NCBI GenBank assembly: GCA_000733355.1
Contig: JNVV01000051.1
Coordinates: 1 to 13,960, forward strand
Reading direction: 5' to 3'
DNA: 13,960 nucleotides
Source: Falciphora oryzae
Lineage: Eukaryota; Ascomycota; Sordariomycetes; Magnaporthales; Magnaporthaceae
A program made the translations under genes and the position numbers. This document shows, one piece after another, positions 8,620 through 13,960 of this stretch (positions are counted from its first letter, which is position 1; the number at the start of each line of letters is the position of its first letter). The notes under the pieces were generated by a model, which ran no database searches, was not told the origin of the DNA, and worked only from the letters and a program-made list of their open reading frames with translations.

Positions 8620-9358
8620 GGTCAGCGAGACGTAGAGGAATTGTGAGATGGAGAACCACGAAGTATATCAACATCGGAAGTCACGGAGAAGTAGGCTTTA
8701 TATAGACGGCCAAGGCACAGTTGAAAGACCTCGAACAGTAAGTAAGTTCCTGTCTACATCTCCCAAGCAAAATGTACAGTTCTGTTGCTGAACCCAGGTC
8801 ATCGTCGTGTCCACCGCCAGGCCCTCGCGCAGCACCATTATCGATCTAGCCCTCTTATTGGAATACAGGCACAACACGGCCTCCAGGCACGGCCGTGGGG
8901 GCTAATCTGTCTTATGTAATGAGGAACGATGACACAAGGTCACGTTACTATGACAAGTTACTTGTATTTAGCCTAGATCCCCTACTGGGACCCATCCTGA
9001 TCCTACTCTGGATCATCCCCTTCCATGGGTGCTAATACAGTACAGATTGGCCCCCAAGACCTCGTTTAGCAACAAATGGGTGGTTCATCCCCAAACAGAA
9101 CAGTCTCCGTCGAGCATGTGAAAGCTGCAACGTACCGGACCATGCATAGGCCAGTTTCCCAGATTCGCCGTGTGATTGGAAGGCCATGGGCTCGAGCGTC
9201 GTCATCCTCCTGCGGGGATCGAAAGTCAAACATGTCTGCTTGACGCTCGCTAGTTCACGCGTGGATAGAACGAACGCCCAGCTATGGCCTGAAATATATA
9301 TGTCGCTGATAGCCCGTGTTGAGACGGACATTGTAATGTTTCCATTCATACTAATACA
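8620..9358. other. Intergenic region, no gene recognised
   Basis: This stretch separates the divergently placed metallo-beta-lactamase and CCCH genes and so should hold both promoters. TATATAT near 9295-9302 lies about 60 bp before the CCCH ATG. I found no convincing coding region, RNA gene or repeat. Confidence 0.5.
8697..8704 (-). promoter_or_regulatory. Possible TATA box upstream of the metallo-beta-lactamase gene
   Basis: TATATAAA lies on the minus strand, about 450 bp upstream of the chosen ATG at 8243. The distance would imply a long leader or an upstream start, so the link is weak. Confidence 0.3.
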
Positions 9359-10021
9359 ATGAGCAACAAAATGGATCAAGGCGTCTGTTTCCAATACGCA
9401 GAGTCCGGTACCTGCCGGTACGGATCAAACTGCAAGTTCCGTCATATGCCTGGAGCGCAAGCCTCAAAGCCGAGCCGCAAACGAAAACAACGGAAGCGGG
9501 GCCGCATTGATGACTTCTTTGCCGACTATCCGGGCTTTGACCACGACTCGTCGGCTCCGGCATGGAGGGAGTTCAATCGAATGTGTGATGAATTTGGCTG
9601 GGAAAGCGATGATTCCCAGACCAAGAGGGCGAAGCAGACGTTCAAGGCCGCCCTGGTGCAAGAGTTCAATCACATATACGGCACAGATGACGACGATCTG
9701 GCATCTTGGCACAAGCTATGCGTTGTCCTGAAGATTCAGCCCGTACCTGAGAGCTTAAAGGAGTGTCGTAAGGCGAGTATGCCCATCGTCCTATACAGCA
9801 TCATGGACGCCATGACTAATGGATACCAGAAACTTCGCAAGATACACGTTAATCTTGTGGACCTTGTGGACTCTCCGCGAACGGGAAAGCCAGTGAAGGT
9901 ATTCCCGAACCTCGAGGGGTTGCAGGATTACACGATCAACAGCGGGAAGTTTTTCCCCAAGAAAGACGCATATGCTGGGGGCCTGCTACGATTTCTACTC
10001 AGGGAAATCCTCCATTCGTAA
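9359..10021 (+). CDS. CCCH zinc-finger protein, fungal family, intact
   Basis: This is a single-exon gene of 220 residues. One CCCH finger lies at residues 10-29 (C10-x8-C19-x5-C25-x3-H29, from CFQYAESGTC to CKFRH), the type usually known to bind RNA and sometimes DNA. A basic stretch at 37-49 (KPSRKRKQRKRGR) could be a nuclear signal. The rest matches a fungal family with DDFFADYPGF, EFNHIYGTDDDDLASWH, VNLVDLVD and a C-terminal FPKKDAYAGGLLRFLLR. The family's role is not known to me. The start at 9359 gives the finger close to the N-terminus; Met5 is a possible alternative. No stops or frameshifts are seen, unlike most neighbours. Confidence 0.82.
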   Translation: MSNKMDQGVCFQYAESGTCRYGSNCKFRHMPGAQASKPSRKRKQRKRGRIDDFFADYPGFDHDSSAPAWREFNRMCDEFGWESDDSQTKRAKQTFKAALVQEFNHIYGTDDDDLASWHKLCVVLKIQPVPESLKECRKASMPIVLYSIMDAMTNGYQKLRKIHVNLVDLVDSPRTGKPVKVFPNLEGLQDYTINSGKFFPKKDAYAGGLLRFLLREILHS

Positions 10022-10563
10022 GAGGATAACAGGGGCTTGACATCTATACCAATAACAGCAGGATATGCTAATGGCGGCGTGGTGTGATGGTTTGGAAAAG
10101 GGCGAAGGGGCGCGTTGTGCGTGATACAAGTAACGCAGGTCCGTGTTTGTTAATGAGCCGAAACCCGGAAAATGGACGGCTTTCACGCTTCGTATGCGTG
10201 CTTGAAGGGCGTGGTCGGTGTGATAAAGACCAGAAATTCTGTCAGATAAATCGAAACTGACGTGCTCCTGTGCATTGGCCACCCATGCTTTCCCGAACGG
10301 TGTCGTCGAGCTTGGAAGCCTGTCGGACAGATGCCCTGATCGAAAATGCCCCCCGAAACGAAAGCGACTTGCAACCCTCCACAGGCACGACTCAAGCCAG
10401 AGCCTGCCTGCCCCGCTTTCAACTGAAGTCGCATTGGCAGGAGGGTCCAGGAGTGTCCAATCCCCCGCGGGACCGTCCAATCCCCGCGCGATGTCCTGGT
10501 ACCCCGCTTTGAGCTTGCTCCAAGCCGATCTGACTTCCGGAACCAGGATTGACAAATTGCAGC

Positions 10564-10622
10564 CAGTGGTTGGCTGCAGGCAGTTGTTGGCTGGGCAGTT
10601 GTTGGCTGGCAATTGTTGGCTG
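10564..10622 (+). repeat. Tandem GTTGTTGGCTG cluster
   Basis: GCAGTTGTTGGCTG occurs at 10580-10593 and 10595-10608, with GCAATTGTTGGCTG at 10609-10622 and a diverged unit (GTGGTTGGCTG) before them. The period is 14-15 bp. Confidence 0.75.
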
Positions 10623-10829
10623 GCTGCAGGGTGACACATCGACCCATCCATCCAATCACTGTCCAGAACCGCAAATCTCCTGTCTCGGGCGCAACCTCCA
10701 ATCAGGATTCCCTAGACGAACCAGCAGTCGAGTGTCATGTCGCCCAAGAGGTCGGAGCCGGTCGAAATCGAATGGCAGAGGATGAGTTACTTGCACCTGC
10801 GTATGCACGCTAGCCTAGGGCGTGATCGG

Positions 10830-10862
10830 CCGCAATGATCAAGACTGAAATGATCATTGCGG
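10830..10862. repeat. Perfect 12-bp inverted repeat
   Basis: CCGCAATGATCA (10830-10841) pairs with TGATCATTGCGG (10851-10862) around a 9-nt loop. CCGCAATGAT recurs at 10951-10960. Confidence 0.75.
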
Positions 10863-11186
10863 ACGCCAAGAGACAGGGGATTTTCATTTTATCTCGACAC
10901 GCCTAACCGTTTTTGGCCGGTGCCCCGCACCCAAACAGGTTTGTCAGCGTCCGCAATGATGAGAGAGGTCTGACAGGGGGTTGGATGAAGTACCCAGCTT
11001 GTGAGGAGGCGTTTCAGGCCAAAATTAAGCCTAATTTGTACTAGCGGTACAGTCAAAATTGGCTCAACCTCTTGTTTTTGCGCTGCTAGCAAATTGGTCG
11101 TTGCTTCCCGTTGCCCCTCGTCGTTGCCGGCATCTGTTTTCTGCAAATATATTGGCAAAAAGGAGGCTATTCCCAATTTGCCCGCT

Positions 11187-12425
11187 ATGGAGCCCGATCC
11201 CAACGAGGACGCCGACGAGGATAGGGCTGCCGTGACGGTGATAACCACTGTTATCCTTGTTCTTTATTTGGTGCAATTTTGCAGGGAGGAAAAGGGCGCG
11301 CGCCAGATAAACCTACTGTTGAACCAACGCCGCCGTTACCCCTTGTCGAGGGCAATCGTCCATGCCGGTGGTTATTCGTATGCCGCCGGTATCGCTCGAG
11401 ATCTTTTGGAGGCCAACGAACCTCGGTTCTACAGCTTGTTCCGCCTGTCAAAGGAAAAGTTCAGCTTTCTCCAAAACTGGCTAGTCACCAACGGCGGACT
11501 TGAAAGCACCCAATACCAAACGCCTGCCCAAAAGCTGATGATCTTCTTGTTGATCGTCGCCCAGGGGGCCAGCCAACGGATCACCTCGCACTTTTTTGGA
11601 GTCGCCCAAAGCACGGTTAGCAAGATCTTCCATAAGGTGCTAGTTAGTATGCAGCGATTCCACCTAGCAGTCGTACGCTTACCTCCTGATGGGTGGTTGG
11701 ACCCGGGGATCGAACTCGACTCGGCAGTTGCCGCGGGTCTAAGCGGCTGTATCGGAGCGATCGACGGCACGCACGTCTCGGCCTTCATCAAAAGCAAAGC
11801 GCAAAAGCTATGGATCGATCGGAAAGGGAGGGTAACGCAAAACGTTTTTGCGGCAGTCAAATCTGACATGGCGTTCACCTACGTATTAGCCGGTGCCGAG
11901 GGCTCCATGAACGACTCGACCTTATTGGGGGAGGTACTAAACAGAGGGTTCCGGATACCCCGGGATAGGTACTACCTAGCAGATGCCGGCTTTGGAACCA
12001 GGCCCGGTATCGTTATGCCTTTCCCCGGGATCCGGTATCATTTGCAAGATTGGAGGGAAGCGGTGGCGCCGCCGCTTACCCGGAAAGAGTTATTCAACCT
12101 ACGCCACTCCCGGACGAGAATGATGGTCGAACGAGCGTTTGGGTGCTTGAAAAGGCGCTGGAGGATCGTTAGGAACGCACCGGCAGAGTACAGCTTTGGC
12201 ACCCAGGTGAAGATTATATACGCGGTGACTGCCCTGCATAATCTGGCGTTGGCAAACCAGGAGGACTGGCAGTTGGAGGAGCCGGATCGAGAGACTCTCT
12301 CCCGGGCGCGGGAGGTCTGCCGGCGAGAGTTGAAGGACCTGCACCAAGATTATATACGTTTAAGGTCCGCGGAGAGGATGGCGGCGCAATATAACGCCCG
12401 GGTCGGTAGATTGAACCAATTGTAG
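11187..12425 (+). CDS. PIF/Harbinger (HARBI1-like, DDE_Tnp_4) transposase, intact
   Basis: This is a 412-residue single-exon protein from the first suitable ATG (11187). It matches the DDE_Tnp_4/HARBI1 family. An HTH-like region ITSHFFGVAQSTVSKIFHK precedes the catalytic core. Acidic residues are D193 in CIGAIDGTHV, D243 in GSMNDSTLL, D266 in YYLADAGFG and E315 in MMVERAFGCLKRRW, all present. LHNLALAN follows, as in the family. Residues about 12-30 are hydrophobic, an oddity near the N-terminus. There are no stops or frameshifts. The partner Myb/SANT-like gene is convergent 118 bp downstream, the two-gene layout known for PIF/Harbinger. The protein could still be active. Confidence 0.9.
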   Translation: MEPDPNEDADEDRAAVTVITTVILVLYLVQFCREEKGARQINLLLNQRRRYPLSRAIVHAGGYSYAAGIARDLLEANEPRFYSLFRLSKEKFSFLQNWLVTNGGLESTQYQTPAQKLMIFLLIVAQGASQRITSHFFGVAQSTVSKIFHKVLVSMQRFHLAVVRLPPDGWLDPGIELDSAVAAGLSGCIGAIDGTHVSAFIKSKAQKLWIDRKGRVTQNVFAAVKSDMAFTYVLAGAEGSMNDSTLLGEVLNRGFRIPRDRYYLADAGFGTRPGIVMPFPGIRYHLQDWREAVAPPLTRKELFNLRHSRTRMMVERAFGCLKRRWRIVRNAPAEYSFGTQVKIIYAVTALHNLALANQEDWQLEEPDRETLSRAREVCRRELKDLHQDYIRLRSAERMAAQYNARVGRLNQL

Positions 12426-12543
12426 CAAAAACGGTGGAATTGGAAGGTCGTTGGCGATAGTCGTTGGCGATAGTTGTTGGCGGTAGGGTAGGTAGGGTAG
12501 GTAGGGTTAAGGTTACAGGCACAAAACAACGCCAAAAACAACG
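12426..12543. repeat. Tandem repeats between the convergent Harbinger genes
   Basis: GTCGTTGGCGATA occurs at 12447-12459 and 12460-12472, with variant GTTGTTGGCGGTA at 12473-12485. Two GGGTAGGTA units (12486-12503) and GGGTTAAGG follow directly. The G-run spacing resembles degenerate telomeric repeat. Confidence 0.75.
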
Positions 12544-13430
12544 TCAACTAGCCCTCCGAGCCTCGGATACATACGCATCCCGACTTTCCTCATCCAATGC
12601 CACCCAAAGCTCGGCCTCTCCTAATGATCTCAAGTTGCGGGCGATGCGGAAAAACTCAGAGGGTTCAAGTTTAGCCCGGTAGCCCTCGGTGAAAGATCTA
12701 ATCGCCTCTTCAGCCACGCTTTGGCGGCGCTTGTTAACGGAACCTGCTAATACCAATATAGCATTAGCTAGCTGTTCCGACGCTGCCGGCGGCGGCGACT
12801 CGAGTCTCGCCGGCGAGACCCTTCCTTCCGATGAACTAGAGGCCCGACGCCTCCTCCGGCCGCGCAGTACGTCAACGCCTCCGTCCCTGGCGGCCGCTAC
12901 TAGATCCGGATCCGTTGCCCTCTGATGCAACTGCTCGGCAAAGGGCCTTCTGCGACGAAAGGGCGGCGGCGGCATTAAAGGGTCGGGCATCCGTTGGGTA
13001 GGCGTGGAGGTAATCGGCCGCCAGCGAGTATCTTCGCCCGTTTCCATCTCTCCCTCGCCCTCGCCCTCGCCCTCTCCCTCGCCCTCCTCATTTGCAGGAA
13101 TATACCCATTGAATAAACCCAAGCCACTAACGCGTGCGGATCCTTCAGCAAGCTCATTCCCTTCAATAGAAGGGCGACGGATCATGGTCCCTTTTGCCGT
13201 CTCTCCCGCCCAAAGCTCCCGATACAAGGCCACCTCCCTAACGGCACGCCGGCGGCGATCCATCCAACTTTCCGTATCCCATGCACGCTTGCAAAGCTCT
13301 GCCACCGAGGGTCCTCTTTATCAACGTCGCAAGCGCCCGTCTCCGGGTCACAAGTATTGCCCGATAGGCTAACCCATGACTTCCAGGCGAGATATCTCTT
13401 TCGTTCGTTATCGTACTTGGTAGAGATCAT
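12544..13430 (-). pseudogene. Myb/SANT-like Harbinger partner protein, frameshifted and N-truncated
   Basis: Two frames join into one protein. The first (13430 to about 13302) has KYDNERKRYLAWKSWVSL and CDPETGACDVDKEDPRW. The second (about 13301 to 12544) has AELCKRAWDTESWMDRRRR and ALYRELWAGETAKG, then a Glu-Gly repeat, a proline/arginine-rich linker and a helical C-terminus (FFRIARNLRSLGEAELWVAL). Spacing and the WKxxxxxSGxxxDxxTG pattern match the Myb/SANT-like domain (Myb_DNA-bind_3) of PIF/Harbinger accessory proteins, which are known to bind DNA and help the transposase. A one-base loss near 13301 breaks the frame; no intron fits. The N-terminal half of the domain is missing where LINE sequence begins near 13440. 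ATG 13430 is only the first Met left. Confidence 0.68.
13050..13090 (+). repeat. CCCTCG hexanucleotide microsatellite
   Basis: A run of CCCTCG/CCCTCT units lies inside the Myb-like gene and encodes an alternating Glu-Gly tract (about 13 residues). Confidence 0.8.
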
Positions 13431-13440
13431 TTTCAATGCC

Positions 13441-13960
13441 CGGGGGCCTAGGGCAGGCCTGCCCGGCAGGCTTACGACCTCGCTGCAAAGGACGGCCGGA
13501 CTCCTTCCGGCGTGCACCCGCCCGGCTTACCTCCCTTATAGATATACGGGGCTTACGGTGGCCACACAAGAAAAGCAAGCAGCCGCCAAAGCATTTATGG
13601 CGTGGCTTCGCACCCTCCCCCCTACCGACGTTATAGTATATAGCGACGGGTCCAAAGCGGAAAACGGGGCAGTTGGATACGGCTGGGTAATACACCAAGC
13701 CGGCCAACGCAAACTTTCCGGGCACGGCCGGCTAGCGCACCCGGCGGAAGTGTTCGACGGCGAAGCGGAAGGGGGCCGGATGGGCCTCCGTAAAGCCGTT
13801 CGGAGCTTCCGCAACTGCACTTTTCACTTGTGCCTCGATAACACCTCGGCGGCTAACGGCTTTTTAAGCACGGCCCCCGACAGCTCACAAGGGGCCTTTA
13901 AAGAAGTCCATTACTTTATGGATAAATACCGGGTACACGTCCGTTGGTCTCCGGGCCATA
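13441..13960 (+). mobile_element. Tad1-type LINE fragment, RNase H domain, runs off the right edge
   Basis: The frame starting at 13441 is open to the window end. From about 13561 it encodes a fungal LINE RNase H domain: VIVYSDGS (Asp at 13645-13647), FDGEAEGGRMGL (Glu at 13762-13764), LCLDNTSAANG (Asp at 13837-13839) and VRWSPGH (His at 13957-13959), so the catalytic acids are present. In Tad1-like LINEs this domain follows reverse transcriptase in ORF2. The reverse transcriptase is absent to the left, so the copy is 5'-truncated, a common result of target-primed reverse transcription. The left limit (about 13440) is where Myb-like coding stops. The 3' end lies beyond the window. Confidence 0.82.

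Larger units (their letters stand above)
10022..11186. other. Long non-coding stretch before the Harbinger transposase
   Basis: No believable gene was found; open frames on the minus strand (9995-10651, 10183-10701) show no family motif. It holds a short GTTGTTGGCTG repeat cluster, a 12-bp perfect hairpin (10830-10862) with a third copy nearby, and the probable 5' region of the Harbinger element. GGCCGGTGCCCCGC at about 10907 looks like a possible element end, but no partner was found. Confidence 0.45.
11187..13440. mobile_element. PIF/Harbinger transposon, ends unresolved
   Basis: The transposase and the convergent Myb/SANT-like gene form the standard two-gene set of the superfamily. The left end must lie upstream of 11187 but no inverted repeat pair was found. 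The right end is not seen, because LINE sequence replaces it near 13440. Limits given are gene limits only. Confidence 0.65.

Noticed and set aside
9105..9130. RRACESC reading, like the start of a Zn2Cys6 transcription factor
   Set aside because: The frame ends within a few codons and the remaining cysteines are absent; probably chance.
9995..10701. Long minus-strand open frames downstream of the CCCH gene
   Set aside because: They overlap the CCCH 3' end, include the GTTGTTGGCTG repeats and show no family motif.
11001..11186. N-terminal extension of the Harbinger transposase from a GTG
   Set aside because: GTG is not a normal nuclear start in fungi, and the extra residues show no family similarity.

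Overview
The window looks like a repeat nest from a filamentous ascomycete (Pezizomycotina). The reasons are short 55-66 nt introns with fungal splice and branch signals, a fungal DUF6589 protein, a fungal RecQ-like helicase, Fot/pogo, PIF/Harbinger and Tad-type LINE elements, and premature stops that mostly fit C-to-T changes at CpA (the repeat-induced point mutation, RIP, pattern). The species cannot be named from the sequence alone.

Layout, left to right. (1) 1-2232 (+): DUF6589 protein, open at the left edge, one 66-nt intron, one in-frame stop. (2) 2374-4998 (-): RecQ-like helicase in convergent orientation, with a 61-nt intron, a nonsense codon, a Walker B change and a 5' end cut off at an inverted repeat (4998-5140). 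(3) about 5107-6746 (+): Fot/pogo DD35D transposase with two Trp-to-stop codons and a lost catalytic Asp. (4) 6749-7190: foldback MITE with arms of about 178 bp and TA target duplications, next to two other termini of the same superfamily. (5) 7429-8243 (-): metallo-beta-lactamase-fold gene with a clean 55-nt intron but a damaged metal motif, a nonsense codon and no visible 3' end. (6) 9359-10021 (+): intact CCCH zinc-finger protein. (7) 11187-12425 (+): intact PIF/Harbinger transposase, convergent with (8) 12544-13430 (-): frameshifted Myb/SANT-like partner. (9) about 13441 to the right edge (+): RNase H domain of a Tad1-type LINE that cuts into the Myb-like gene.

Most likely novelty: the convergent DUF6589 + RecQ-like helicase pair. 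DUF6589 has no assigned function. Here it shows conserved acidic positions that could form an RNase H-like (DDE) centre, and it sits 141 bp tail-to-tail with a helicase. I suggest the pair is the gene set of an undescribed fungal mobile element. This is inference and needs comparative testing. Elsewhere the Harbinger transposase and the CCCH gene are undamaged among decayed neighbours, so the insertions probably differ in age.
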